Shown piece by piece: positions 33,044 through 42,082 of a stretch of 64,000 bases of DNA. The DNA lies in NCBI RefSeq assembly GCF_003732425.1, contig NZ_MOBX01000013.1:994026-1058025 (forward strand), read 5' to 3'. The position numbers and the translations under genes were made by a program. The notes under the pieces are model-generated. The model saw nothing but the letters and a program-made list of their open reading frames with translations, was not told the origin of the DNA and searched no databases. The DNA is from Pseudomonas fluorescens (GTDB lineage: Bacteria > Pseudomonadota > Gammaproteobacteria > Pseudomonadales > Pseudomonadaceae). How positions within the stretch are numbered: the first letter of the stretch is position 1; every line of letters starts with the position of its first letter.

Positions 33044-33092
33044 TGTGGCGAGGGAGCTTGCTCCCGCGGGCCTGCGCAGCAGGCCCTTCCTC
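33044..33092. repeat. REP-like element (GGCGAGGGAGCTTGCTCCCGC)
   Basis: TGGCGAGGGAGCTTGCTCCC palindrome followed by GGGCCTGCGCAGCAGGCCC, a second short hairpin. A different repeat family from the main one. Confidence 0.65.
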
Positions 33093-33119
33093 AGAGCTGC
33101 GGCACGGCCGAGGGCGAGT

Positions 33120-34466
33120 CTACAGGTAAGCCGCGATGATCTTTCTGACCGTCATCAACGCCTGACGCAACACGTCCATCTCTACCGAGCCCAACGCCAG
33201 GCGAATCGCGTGCGGTGCATGGCTTGCCACCGAAAACGGTTCAGCCGTGGTGACCGAAATCTGCTCGTGCATCAGCTCTACAACAACCTGATCGGCGCGC
33301 ACATCTTCCGGCAGCGGTAGCCACAAGAAGTACGACGCCGGATGGCCAATGCTTGGTAGCCCTTTCAATACTTCGCTCGCCAATGCCTGCCGCGCCTTGG
33401 CGTCGTTGCGTTTCTGTTCCTCCAGCAGCGTCACCGTGCCGTCGTCGAGCCAGCCGCAGGCGATGGCGGTCATGACGCCCGGCGTATTCCAGGTCGTGGC
33501 GCGGATGATGCGTTCCAGTGCTGGCACCACGTCGGTCGGGGCGGCGATGAAACCGACGCGCAGGCCCGTGGCGATGTTTTTCGACAGACCCGAGACGTAC
33601 ACCGTGCGCTCCGGCGCCAGATCGATCAGCGTACGCGGTGGGTTTTCCACCAGAAACGCGTAGGCTGCGTCCTCGATGAGGGTCAGATCATGCCGACGGG
33701 CAATCGCCACCAACTGCTCGCGCTGTGCCAACGGCATCACCCAACCCAGCGGATTGTGCAGCGTCGGCATGCTGTACACGGCGCGCACTGAGCGGCTGCG
33801 ACAGAGTTTGTCCAGCGCGGCGAGATCCGGCCCCTGATCACCGAGCGGAATGGCTACGACCTCCAGATGCAGCGCTTCGGCCAGCACCTTGAACCCGGAA
33901 TAGGTCAGCGCATCGGCGGCAATCACTTCACCGGGTTTGAGCAGCGCCATCAGCGTCACCGCCAGCCCTTGTTGGGCGCCGTTGACGATCAGTACTTGCT
34001 CGGCCTCGACCTTTACCCCGCGCATCAGCAGATGCCGCGCGACCGACGCGCGCTCGTGAGCACGACCGGCGTGCGGCTGATAACGCAGCAACGCCTCCAG
34101 ATCACCGGACAAGGCCAATTGGCGCAACGCGCTGCGCAACAAATCCGCCTGACCGGGCAACGACGGGTAATTGAAATTGAGGTCGATCATGCCGACCGCC
34201 ACTTGTTTCTGATCGATGCCCTGCCCCGGCGACAACGAGGTTTCGCGGACAAACGTGCCGCGCCCGGTCTCGCCGCTGATCAGCCCCATCGCTTCCAGCT
34301 CCGCGTATACCCGCGAGGCCGTGACCAGCGCCAACCCTTCCTGAGCCGCCAATTGCCGATGGGTCGGCAACCGTGTACCTGGCGGCAACATGCCCGAGCG
34401 AATGTCCGCCGCATAGGCGTCAACCAGTGTCTTGTAGCGCGAACGTGGCATCCTGGATGTATCCAT
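33120..34466 (-). CDS. MocR-family regulator (GntR HTH + aminotransferase)
   Basis: 448 residues. GntR winged helix at 10-70 (IRSGMLPPGTRLPTHRQLAAQEGLALVTASRVYAELEAMGLI), then a full fold-type I aminotransferase domain with PLP-binding Lys296 (YVSGLSKNIATGLR), Asn/Pro in LHNPLGW and Asp in IEDAAYA. MocR proteins sense PLP or an amino compound and usually control the neighbouring gene. The divergent EamA exporter fits that. ATG 34466 was chosen over an upstream start. Catalytic aminotransferase activity is unlikely. Confidence 0.9.
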   Translation of the reverse strand: MDTSRMPRSRYKTLVDAYAADIRSGMLPPGTRLPTHRQLAAQEGLALVTASRVYAELEAMGLISGETGRGTFVRETSLSPGQGIDQKQVAVGMIDLNFNYPSLPGQADLLRSALRQLALSGDLEALLRYQPHAGRAHERASVARHLLMRGVKVEAEQVLIVNGAQQGLAVTLMALLKPGEVIAADALTYSGFKVLAEALHLEVVAIPLGDQGPDLAALDKLCRSRSVRAVYSMPTLHNPLGWVMPLAQREQLVAIARRHDLTLIEDAAYAFLVENPPRTLIDLAPERTVYVSGLSKNIATGLRVGFIAAPTDVVPALERIIRATTWNTPGVMTAIACGWLDDGTVTLLEEQKRNDAKARQALASEVLKGLPSIGHPASYFLWLPLPEDVRADQVVVELMHEQISVTTAEPFSVASHAPHAIRLALGSVEMDVLRQALMTVRKIIAAYL

Positions 34467-34540
34467 GACAATTCTTTGATTGTGCTGATTCTCGGCTCTA
34501 GCATAACCGCAACGCAACCCACTTCTGAGCGTGAACGGCG

Positions 34541-35434
34541 ATGGAAAGGACTTCGAATCTGACGACGCCGGCCCTGGAAAAAACCAGTGGCTGGATCAAC
34601 GGCTTTATCGGCGTGGTGATCTTCAGCGGTTCGCTGCCGGCCACGCGTCTGGCGGTGCTGGAGTTCGATCCGGTGTTTCTCACCGTGGTCCGCGCCGCCA
34701 TCGCCGGAGTGTTGGCGGTGGCGCTGTTGTGGCTGTTTCGCGAGCGGCGCCCGGCGCGCGATCAGTGGTTGTCGTTGTTGATTGTCGCGATGGGCGTGGT
34801 GCTTGGCTTTCCACTGCTGACCGCACTCGCCCTGCAACACGTGACGTCGGCGCACTCGATTGTGTTTGTCGGCTTGCTGCCACTGGCCACGGCGATTTTT
34901 GCCGTGCTGCGCGGCGGTGAGCGGCCGCGACCGGTGTTCTGGATATTCTCTATTCTCGGTAGCGCGCTGGTGGTCGGCTTCGCCCTTGCGCAAGGGCTGG
35001 CGGCCTCGCCCACCGGTGACCTGCTGATGCTCGCCGCTATTCTGGCCTGTGGCCTCGGCTATGCCGAAGGCGCGAAGCTGTCGCGAACCCTCGGCGGCTG
35101 GCAGGTGATTTGCTGGGCGCTGGTGCTGGCGCTACCGCTCATGGCGGTATTGAGTCTGTGGCTGGCGCCCGCCTCGTTCAGCACGATCAGTCTGACGGCG
35201 TGGCTGTGTCTGGGCTATGTGTCGCTGTTCAGCATGCTGATCGGCTTTGTGTTCTGGTATCGCGGCCTGGCCCAGGGCGGGATTGCCGCGGTCGGTCAGT
35301 TGCAATTACTGCAGCCGTTTTTCGGTCTGGCGCTGGCCGCGACCCTGCTGCATGAACACGTCAGCCTCGGCATGCTCACCGTGACGCTGGGGGTGATCCT
35401 GTGCGTGGCCGGGGCGAAGAAATTCGCCAGATGA
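34541..35434 (+). CDS. EamA/DMT-family exporter
   Basis: 297 residues, ten membrane segments in two EamA repeats (first GFIGVVIFSGSLPATRLAVLEFDPVFLTVVRAAIAG, second DLLMLAAILACGLGYAEGAKLSRTLG...VLGVILCVAG). DMT carriers of this kind export amino acids or related metabolites. Divergent from the MocR regulator across 74 bp, a common pairing. Its stop lies three bases from the convergent AraC gene. Confidence 0.88.
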   Translation: MERTSNLTTPALEKTSGWINGFIGVVIFSGSLPATRLAVLEFDPVFLTVVRAAIAGVLAVALLWLFRERRPARDQWLSLLIVAMGVVLGFPLLTALALQHVTSAHSIVFVGLLPLATAIFAVLRGGERPRPVFWIFSILGSALVVGFALAQGLAASPTGDLLMLAAILACGLGYAEGAKLSRTLGGWQVICWALVLALPLMAVLSLWLAPASFSTISLTAWLCLGYVSLFSMLIGFVFWYRGLAQGGIAAVGQLQLLQPFFGLALAATLLHEHVSLGMLTVTLGVILCVAGAKKFAR

Positions 35435-35437
35435 TCT

Positions 35438-36253
35438 TCAGGCGCCGGCCTTCCACTCGCGCGGACTGAGCCCGGTCTTGCGCCGAAACGCCCGGGCCAG
35501 CGCCGAAGGACTTTCGTAACCGACCTCCTCGGCAATCAGCGCAATCGGTCTGCCTTCGCGCAGGCGTTTCTGCGCCAGGCTGACGCGCCAGCTCAGCAGA
35601 TAATCGGCCGGTGTCTGCCCGACGACCCGGCGAAACTGCTCGGCAAACCCGGCGCGGGACAGGTTGGCGACAGACGCCAGATCCGCCACGCTCCAAGGTT
35701 TTTCGGGTTGCTCGTGCATCAGGTTCAAGGCACGGGACAGGCGTGGATCGGCCAGCCCGGCGATCATTCCCGGTTGTTGTTCGCGACTGCTGATCAAGTG
35801 CCGCAACAGCAGAATCACCAGCAATTCGAACAGGCGATCCATCACCGCTACGCGCCCGCAATGACCTTCGAACGCTTCCTTGAACAGCCATTCCACGGTG
35901 TTACCCAGTTCCGGGATGTCCGTCAGTTTCAGCACTAGATAATCCGGCAGTGCCGCCGCCAGTGCATTGCCGGAGCCGCCGTCAAACGTCAGCGATGCGC
36001 AGACCAATCGGGTATCCATGGCTTCGTCGGCAAACATGCGATGGGCGAAGGGCCGGGGGAAGAAGATCAGCGACGGCTCGGTCAAGCGGATTTCACGTTC
36101 GCTGCCCGGCTTGAGCAGCAACTCGCCGGCCTGCAATAGATGCACATGCCCGACCGGTTCGTTGTCATGAACGCTGACGCCGCAAAACGTGCCGCTGTGG
36201 AAAGTACCGGCGTTTACGCCGAAGTGGCTGAGCAATGTTGAAAGGCGATCCAT
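35438..36253 (-). CDS. AraC-family transcriptional regulator
   Basis: 271 residues. N-terminal cupin sensor of the AraC_binding_6/cupin_6 type (HVHLLQAGELLLKPGSEREIRLTEPSLIFFPRPFAHRM), then the two AraC HTH motifs (WSVADLASVANLSRAGFAEQFRRVVGQTPADYLLSWRVSLAQKRL and IALIAEEVGYESPSALARAFRRKTGLSPREW). ATG 36253 has TTGGAG seven bases upstream. Divergent from the AhpD-like gene, which it probably regulates; RCMNS/AhpD partners are common for this subfamily. Confidence 0.9.
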   Translation of the reverse strand: MDRLSTLLSHFGVNAGTFHSGTFCGVSVHDNEPVGHVHLLQAGELLLKPGSEREIRLTEPSLIFFPRPFAHRMFADEAMDTRLVCASLTFDGGSGNALAAALPDYLVLKLTDIPELGNTVEWLFKEAFEGHCGRVAVMDRLFELLVILLLRHLISSREQQPGMIAGLADPRLSRALNLMHEQPEKPWSVADLASVANLSRAGFAEQFRRVVGQTPADYLLSWRVSLAQKRLREGRPIALIAEEVGYESPSALARAFRRKTGLSPREWKAGA

Positions 36254-36384
36254 GAACGGCTCCAAGGGCATATTTGGACGATCTGTCGCATATCCTCGAC
36301 GATTTGCCGCCAATCCACCAGCCCGGCTCAATAACATGACCTCCATCCCCGGCGCACTTCGCACCGGACTTTCGGAGAATCACC

Positions 36385-36897
36385 ATGAGCCGCATCCACG
36401 CTATCAGCCTCGAAACCGCCGCCGACGCCAGCCGCCCTGTGCTGGAAGGCGTGAAAAAGAAAATCGGTTTCCTGCCCAACGTCTTCACCACCCTGGCCAA
36501 AGCACCGGTGGCCCTCGAAACCTACGTACAAGCCTCGGCGATCCTCGGCAAGACTTCGTTGAGCGCCCAGGAAAAAGAAGCCGTGTACCTCGCCACATCA
36601 CAGGTCAACGGCTGCGACTACTGCCTGGCCGCGCATACTTTGTTTGCCGGCAAGTCCGGGCTGTCGGCGCAGGACATCGTCGCCGCACGTCAGGGCGAAC
36701 TCAACGCCTACGCCACCCTCGCCCGCCAGTTGACTGAAAGCCGTGGCCACTTGAGTGACGAACAGATCGCCGCCGCCCGCACTGCCGGCATCGACGACGT
36801 GAAGATCATTGAAGTGATTGCGCTGGTGGCCGTGCAGAGCCTGACCAACTACCTGAACAATGCGGCGCTGACCGATATCGACTTCCCGGCCATCTGA
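36385..36897 (+). CDS. Carboxymuconolactone decarboxylase (AhpD-like) protein
   Basis: 170 residues. The AhpD core motif is complete: EKEAVYLATSQVNGCDYCLAAH with redox pair Cys77/Cys80 and His84. AhpD-like proteins act as alkylhydroperoxidases or general thiol peroxidases. Divergent from an AraC regulator. The ATG at 36385 begins MSRIHAISLETAADASRP; the upstream TTCGGAGAATCACC is a good ribosome site. Confidence 0.88.
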   Translation: MSRIHAISLETAADASRPVLEGVKKKIGFLPNVFTTLAKAPVALETYVQASAILGKTSLSAQEKEAVYLATSQVNGCDYCLAAHTLFAGKSGLSAQDIVAARQGELNAYATLARQLTESRGHLSDEQIAAARTAGIDDVKIIEVIALVAVQSLTNYLNNAALTDIDFPAI

Positions 36898-36920
36898 AGT
36901 CTGACCACACACAACAACAC

Positions 36921-37012
36921 CAGTGGGAGCGAATCTGCAAGCGCTAGCGGCGTGTCATTCAAAGCATCGTTGACCGACCCGAAGCCATCGCGAGCAGGCT
37001 CACTCCTACAAT
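36921..37012. repeat. Degenerate REP pair
   Basis: GTGGGAGCGAATCTGCAAGCGC and ATCGCGAGCAGGCTCACTCC, arms of different variants, about 45 bp apart. Confidence 0.6.
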
Positions 37013-37155
37013 TGGATCGCCTACAATCCGCCAGAAACAGGTCGGCTGCCAGGCCGCCTTCATCGGACCGCCACCCGAAGCAAGCCCGCTCCCACAGAAA
37101 AGCAAAAACAGCCCCCACCGCATCTGCTTCTAACCACTCAACAGGATGAGCGTTA

Positions 37156-37440
37156 GCTCGGCTGCCGCTTTTGATCTTGATCCACGGGCGACGTCGGAAG
37201 GCTGAGTGGAGGGATTGATCCGGGCGTGGGAGCGCAGCGACCGTTCGACGCAGTCGAACACAGCGGGAGTAGGTGCAGCGAAGCAAACCGGAGACGCTGC
37301 GCCCGGATCGATCCCGGAGCGAAGGAACCCCGAGCCCCAGCGAGCGGGCCGCACGTAGGAGCAAGCCTTTTTGGTTACTTTTTCGGCGTCTGGAAAAAGT
37401 GACCCGCCGTAAGGGCGGAACCCTAAGTAGCCGTTACCGC
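37156..37440. repeat. Dispersed long repeat of Pseudomonas with a spurious short frame
   Basis: GC-rich block running from TTTTGATCTTGATCC to AGCCGTTACCGC. The tail encodes FWLLFRRLEKVTRRKGG on the plus strand, a peptide string I recognise from many unrelated Pseudomonas loci, which shows a repeated element rather than a gene. With the degenerate REP it fills the 600 bp between the AhpD-like and SulP genes. Confidence 0.55.
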
Positions 37441-37494
37441 AGCAATGGATATGTACTCCGTAATCCAGACAACCATAGCCATACCCACAGCTGA

Positions 37495-38940
37495 TCAGTG
37501 ATGCTCCTCACCCGCCCGCTTGAGCAATTTCTTGCAACGCTCCGACAAATGAAACACCTGCAAATGCTTACCCGCCTTGGCATAACGCTCCCGCAGAGTC
37601 TTCAAAGCCGCAATCGCCGAATAATCGACAAAACTCAAATGCCGACAATCCAAAGTCACGCGAGCCGGGTCATTGGCCGGATCAAACTGATTGAGGAACG
37701 GCGTAGTCGAAGCAAAAAACAACGTGCCATGCAGGCGATAAAGCTTACTGCCGTCAGCTTCCAGATGCGCATCGGCGTACAACTCACGAGCCTGCTGCCA
37801 GGCAAAGTTGAGCGCGGCGATGATGATGCCGCAGAGCACAGCGGTGGCCAGATCGGTGAGCACGGTGATAGTGGTCACGGCGATGATCACCAGCACATCA
37901 TTGAGCGGCACTTTGTTCACCACCCGCAACGACGCCCAGGCAAAAGTCTGCTGCGACACCACAAACATCACACCCACCAGCGCCGCCAGCGGAATACGCT
38001 CGATCAGCGGCGACAGAAACAGAATGAACAACAGAATCAGCACCCCAGCGACCACGCCGGACAAGCGCCCGCGCCCACCGGAACTGAGGTTGATCACGGT
38101 CTGGCCGATCATCGCGCAACCGCCCATGCCACCGAATGCACCCGAGACCATGTTGGCCGCACCGAGCGCCACGCACTCGCGATCCGGGTAGCCACGGGTT
38201 TCGGTGATTTCGTCGGTCAGGTTCAACGTCAGCAGGGTTTCCAGCAGACCGACCAGCGCCATCAGAATCGCGTACGGCGCGATGATGCGCAGGGTTTCAA
38301 GATTCCACGGGATGTCCGGCACGGCGAAGGTCGGCAAGCCACCGGCGATGTGTGCCATGTCGCCAAGGGTGCGGGTCGGCAGGCCGAACAGGTAGACCAG
38401 CAGGCCAACGCCGAGGATCGCAACCAGTGCCGGCGGCACCGCGCGGGTCAGGCGCGGCAGGATGTAGACGATCGCCATGGTCAGCGCCACCAGCCCGGCC
38501 ATCAGGTACAGCGGCGTACCCGTGAGCCAGTCTTCACCACTCTTGAAGTGCTCCAGTTGCGCCAGCGCAATGATGATCGCCAGGCCGTTGACGAAGCCGA
38601 GCATCACCGGGTGCGGCACCATGCGCACCAGTTTGCCCAGGCGTAGCAAGCCGAACGCCATCATGATCAAGCCACCGAGCAATACCGTCGCCAGCAAATA
38701 CTGCACGCCGTGCTGCACCACCAGCGCGACGATGACCACCGCCATCGAACCCGCCGCGCCGGAAACCATGCCCGGTCGCCCGCCGAATAACGCGGTCAGC
38801 GTACAGATGATGAAGGCGCCGTACAGACCCATCAGCGGATTGAGGTGCGCCACCAGCGCGAACGCAATGCATTCGGGCAACAGGGCAAACGAAGTGGTGA
38901 GTCCGGCCAGGACATCGGCGCGCAGACGAATCGGTTTCAT
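37495..38940 (-). CDS. SulP/SLC26-family anion transporter with STAS domain
   Basis: 481 residues. N-terminal SulP fold, about 14 segments, starting LRADVLAGLTTSFALLPECIAFALVAHLNPLMGLYGAF. The C-terminal STAS domain (about 385-475) contains RLHGTLFFASTTPFLNQFDPANDPARVTLDCRHLSFVDYSAIAALK. SulP members carry sulfate, bicarbonate or dicarboxylates. No carbonic anhydrase gene is fused or adjacent, so the anion is unknown. Shorter than classic SulP (about 560) through a short STAS domain. Confidence 0.88.
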   Translation of the reverse strand: MKPIRLRADVLAGLTTSFALLPECIAFALVAHLNPLMGLYGAFIICTLTALFGGRPGMVSGAAGSMAVVIVALVVQHGVQYLLATVLLGGLIMMAFGLLRLGKLVRMVPHPVMLGFVNGLAIIIALAQLEHFKSGEDWLTGTPLYLMAGLVALTMAIVYILPRLTRAVPPALVAILGVGLLVYLFGLPTRTLGDMAHIAGGLPTFAVPDIPWNLETLRIIAPYAILMALVGLLETLLTLNLTDEITETRGYPDRECVALGAANMVSGAFGGMGGCAMIGQTVINLSSGGRGRLSGVVAGVLILLFILFLSPLIERIPLAALVGVMFVVSQQTFAWASLRVVNKVPLNDVLVIIAVTTITVLTDLATAVLCGIIIAALNFAWQQARELYADAHLEADGSKLYRLHGTLFFASTTPFLNQFDPANDPARVTLDCRHLSFVDYSAIAALKTLRERYAKAGKHLQVFHLSERCKKLLKRAGEEHH

Positions 38941-39096
38941 GGCTTACCTATCGAGCAGCCACCGAGCGCGGCTGCAGGTGTTCGGGAAAAAGAGGGTTGC
39001 GGATGTTACGGAATTGTCGCGGATCGGGCCAGTGAACGCTGACACTTGTCGACCCGGGCTTTATGCTGGCGCGCTCCTCTGCTGATTGAGTTGAAC

Positions 39097-39414
39097 ATGT
39101 CTGCATTTCTGAGCGCCCGCGAGGTCTGCCAGCGTTTGCGTGAAGCGGCGCTGGGCGTGCTCGCTTTGAAAATCTGCGAATGGCCTGCCGCCGCCGGGCT
39201 GGTCGCGGTCGATATCGAGGGCTGGCAGTTACTGCTGGATGTTGAAGGTGGGCGGTTACATCACTGTGAATGTGCCCGCAACGGCGACGGGCAAGAAGGC
39301 ACGCTGGACAGTTGGCAGCGTTATGGCACCGATCCGGTGAGTTTGCTCAGTACCTGGGAATTGGCGCAGATCGAGCGATTGCTCAACGCGCAAACGAACG
39401 AGGTTGCTCAATGA
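39097..39414 (+). CDS. Small hypothetical protein
   Basis: 105 residues, soluble. Begins MSAFLSAREVCQRLREAALGVL, then VDIEGWQLLLDVEGGRLHHCECARNGDGQ and a C-terminal segment predicting where DPVSLLSTWELAQIERLL. The pattern is of a small all-beta or mixed domain specific to Pseudomonas. ATG 39097 (GATTGAGTTGAAC upstream). Function unknown. The downstream lipoprotein gene begins 52 bp later on the same strand. Confidence 0.7.
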   Translation: MSAFLSAREVCQRLREAALGVLALKICEWPAAAGLVAVDIEGWQLLLDVEGGRLHHCECARNGDGQEGTLDSWQRYGTDPVSLLSTWELAQIERLLNAQTNEVAQ

Positions 39415-39466
39415 TGGCACTCTGCCCATAATTCGCGCCCGCTCTATTCCCACGCAAGGAACTGCC

Positions 39467-40012
39467 GTGAAGAAGTCGCTGTTGTTGATCCCGATGCTGG
39501 CTCTGCTGCTGCAAGGCTGTGGCATGACCATGACCCGTTACGAGCCAAGCTTCGAGAACGTGCAAAAGCTCAAACAAACCCCGCCGCTGCACGCGATCAG
39601 CAATCCTCAGGTCACGGCCGAATCCGGTGAAGGTTCGCTGGTGGTCCGCGCCAACCCGGTTCGCTCGCCGTCCGGCAGCATCCCGGCGCACATTCAGGAC
39701 GCGATCACCGAAGAACTGCGCAAGGCCGGTCTGCTCGATCCGCAGGCTCAACGTCAGTTGAAAGTGCTGGTGGTGAAAAACGAACTGTCCGCCGGCATGG
39801 GCACCGGCGACGGCAAACTGGCCGCTCGCTTTACCCTGCTGAACGGCAACGATGTGGTGTATGACGCCACCAAAAATGTCAGCAGCCAGTGGAGCAGCAG
39901 CTTCTTCGGTTTCATTGCGATCCCGAATGCGGTCAACGCTTATAACCCGATGGTGCGTGACTTGCTCAAGGAACTGTACAGCGATCCACAGTTCATTCAG
40001 GCCCTGAAGTAA
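39467..40012 (+). CDS. Lipoprotein, hypothetical
   Basis: 181 residues from a GTG at 39467 with AAGGA seven bases upstream. Lipobox LLLQGC gives a lipidated Cys at about residue 18. The mature part (PPLHAISNPQVTAESGEGSLVVRANPVRSPSGSIPAHIQDAITEELRKAGLL) resembles the small lipoproteins with a DUF4410/YajG-like fold (a helix carrying the AITEELRKAGL pattern). The next gene on the opposite strand is a second lipoprotein of similar style, tail to tail across a bidirectional terminator. Confidence 0.75.
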   Translation: MKKSLLLIPMLALLLQGCGMTMTRYEPSFENVQKLKQTPPLHAISNPQVTAESGEGSLVVRANPVRSPSGSIPAHIQDAITEELRKAGLLDPQAQRQLKVLVVKNELSAGMGTGDGKLAARFTLLNGNDVVYDATKNVSSQWSSSFFGFIAIPNAVNAYNPMVRDLLKELYSDPQFIQALK

Positions 40013-40016
40013 GGGC

Positions 40017-40048
40017 AAAAAAGAGCCGCAATTGCGGCTCTTTTTTTT
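40017..40048. terminator. Bidirectional rho-independent terminator
   Basis: AGAGCCGCA/TGCGGCTCT hairpin with A run left and eight T right; serves both convergent lipoprotein genes. Confidence 0.92.
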
Positions 40049-40052
40049 CGCT

Positions 40053-40688
40053 TCAGGCCCGTGGAATGCGGGTTTCGAGTGCCGAGTATTTCAGGTTCTT
40101 GCTATCAACCATCTGCTTGAGCAGCGCGTTGACCTGACGGGTGAAGGTGTCATTCACCGCGTCTTTAGGCGTGTTGGCCATCAGCGGGATGAACCAGATA
40201 CCGATCCAGGTACCGATCGCATCGTGGTTGCTCGCGGTGGTCAGGGCCTGACCTTGGCCATCCATGCCTTCCAGGCTCAAGGTGTACTGATCGGTGCCGT
40301 ACGCCGGGATCACCATCATGCTGAAGCCGCTGATGAAGGCCAGCACCATGGAACCGGCATTCGGTGGATGGTTGTACATTTTCAGACGCAGGCTGTAATC
40401 GCCCGGCTGCTTCTGGAACTCGTCCAGGGTGACGCGGCCGAACAGACCCGAGTCAGTGAGGATTTTTTGCAGCTGTGGTTTCAGTTGATCGCGCGCTTGC
40501 GGCACTTCCACGGCGGAGCCGCTTTTCGGTTCGCCCTGATAGAAGTCGAAATCGACGTAGACGTTTGGCTTGTTGGCGTAGTTGGCCATCGACGGCATAG
40601 TCACCGGCGCCACTTCGTCTTTGGTGAAACTGGCACAACCGCCCAGCGCAAGTACCAGCCCCAGCGCCAGCATTTTCCCGAATTGCAT
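40053..40688 (-). CDS. Lipoprotein, hypothetical
   Basis: 211 residues with lipobox LALGGC (lipidated Cys18). Mature part NYANKPNVYVDFDFYQGEPKSGSAVEVPQARDQLKPQLQKILTDSGLFGRVTLDEFQKQPGDYSLRLKMYNH is again of the type where a short helix (QLQKILTDSGLF) precedes beta strands, as in the neighbouring lipoprotein, and two hydrophobic segments follow (SMVLAFISGFSMMVIP and IGTWIGIWFIPLM). Probably inserted in an envelope membrane. Function unknown. Confidence 0.75.
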   Translation of the reverse strand: MQFGKMLALGLVLALGGCASFTKDEVAPVTMPSMANYANKPNVYVDFDFYQGEPKSGSAVEVPQARDQLKPQLQKILTDSGLFGRVTLDEFQKQPGDYSLRLKMYNHPPNAGSMVLAFISGFSMMVIPAYGTDQYTLSLEGMDGQGQALTTASNHDAIGTWIGIWFIPLMANTPKDAVNDTFTRQVNALLKQMVDSKNLKYSALETRIPRA

Positions 40689-40816
40689 GATGTCCGTCCC
40701 TATGTGTACACATCCAAATGATGGCATTGCGCCTTCATTGTGAAGGCCGGGCGGATTCTAGAGAGAGCAGCCTTCGGGCGAAAGCCTGAATTGGGGATAT
40801 CGGCAAAAAAAGTTGC

Positions 40817-41275
40817 TCAGCCCTGCCGCAAGTCGAGGATGTAGGTGTAATACCCGCTGTCACGCACGTAGCCGAGGGATTCGTACAAGCCTTGAGCTGT
40901 GAAGTTGTCGGTGGCGGTTTCCAGCACCAGCCCTTTGGCGCCGGTCGCCAAGGCAAAGTCGCGCGCCGTGTTCATCAACAATCGGCCCACCCCACGCCCA
41001 CGGGCGGCGGGTGCGGTGAACAGGTCGCTGAGCAGCCAGGTGCGGTGGGCATCGATGGACGAGAACGTCGGATACAACTGCACGAATCCCAACGCCTGAG
41101 CTTTTTCATCCTGAGCGAGAAAAATCGCTGATTCGTTGCCGGCCATACGCTCGGCGATAAAGGTTCGCGATTGCTCGAGGTTCGATGGTTGCTGGTAAAA
41201 GCCTCGGTAGGCGTCGAACAACTGCGCCACCGCATCCAGGTGTGTCTCGCCGGCCCGCAGCGCGTGAAGGGTCAT
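40817..41275 (-). CDS. GNAT-family N-acetyltransferase
   Basis: 152 residues. Typical GNAT: WLLSDLFTAPAARGRGVGRLLMNTARDFAL carries the acetyl-CoA pyrophosphate loop (R-G-R-G-V-G), and NFTAQGLYESLGYVRDSGYYTYIL is motif B. Sequence style is of the small amino-group or peptide acetyltransferases. Substrate unknown. It stands alone, divergent from a TetR gene. Confidence 0.85.
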   Translation of the reverse strand: MTLHALRAGETHLDAVAQLFDAYRGFYQQPSNLEQSRTFIAERMAGNESAIFLAQDEKAQALGFVQLYPTFSSIDAHRTWLLSDLFTAPAARGRGVGRLLMNTARDFALATGAKGLVLETATDNFTAQGLYESLGYVRDSGYYTYILDLRQG

Positions 41276-41418
41276 GTGCCCGCTCCTTTTTCAGCCAATG
41301 ATCGAAACAGCATAGCGCTGCGCATCAAGTGTGCTGGCCTCATCGCTATATAGTTTTGTATATTGCGAAACCGACATCACCAGAACCTTTTCATGCCGTC
41401 CAGCCAAACTGTGTGTCC

Positions 41419-42063
41419 ATGAGCGCCATCCGCGTACGCAACGAGCAGTTGATCCTCGCTGCCGCCAGCGAAGAATTCGCCGCCAACGGCTTCGACGCCA
41501 CCCAGACCCGCGACATTGCGGCGCGTGCCGGGGTGCCCAAGGCCAATCTGTATTACTACTTCCAGACCAAGGAAAACCTCTACGGCAAAGTGCTGCTGGG
41601 GTTCGTCGAACCGCTGCTGGAAGCCTCGGCGGTGCTGCGTGAAAGTGATGATCCACTGACGGGACTGCGCGCCTACGTGGCCGCACGCATTCGCATTGCC
41701 CGCGAGCATCCGGCGATTGCCAAGGTGTTCAGTGGCGAGTTGCTACTGGGCGGGCGACAGTTGCCCGACGAGTGCCGTGATCTGTTGCAGGCCGAAGCGC
41801 GGCGCAACGTTGAATGTCTGCGCAGCTGGATCGAGCGCGGCTTGCTGGCTCCGGTGGATCCAGAGCACTTGATGCTGTTCATCTGGTCGGCGACGCGTAC
41901 TTACACCAACATCGGCTGGCAGATGGGCCGGATCATGGGGCGCGAAGTGCCGCAGGATGAGGATTATCAAACGGCGGCACAGACGATTACGCGGATGGTG
42001 CTGGAGGGCGTGGTGGTGACGCCGCGGGTAGGCGAGATTCGTGGTGTGTTGTTTGCGACGTGA
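41419..42063 (+). CDS. TetR-family transcriptional regulator
   Basis: 214 residues. HTH RNEQLILAAASEEFAANGFDATQTRDIAARAGVPKANLYYYFQTKENLYGKVL at 7-58; the C-terminal domain has ARIRIAREHPAIAKVFSGELLLGG and LMLFIWSATRTYTNIGWQMGRI, as in the RutR/TetR_C_3 group that responds to pyrimidines or related ligands. ATG 41419 was chosen over the longer upstream frame. No obvious target operon is adjacent. Confidence 0.87.
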   Translation: MSAIRVRNEQLILAAASEEFAANGFDATQTRDIAARAGVPKANLYYYFQTKENLYGKVLLGFVEPLLEASAVLRESDDPLTGLRAYVAARIRIAREHPAIAKVFSGELLLGGRQLPDECRDLLQAEARRNVECLRSWIERGLLAPVDPEHLMLFIWSATRTYTNIGWQMGRIMGREVPQDEDYQTAAQTITRMVLEGVVVTPRVGEIRGVLFAT

Positions 42064-42082
42064 TGGAGGAGTGCTGCGCAGA

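Noticed and set aside
37273..37494. Short plus-strand frame with VTRRKGGTLSSRY
   Set aside because: Part of a dispersed repeat; no ribosome site and no family.
37498..38646. Plus-strand 382-residue frame opposite sulP
   Set aside because: Gln/His/Arg-rich composition typical of the antisense of a membrane-protein gene.
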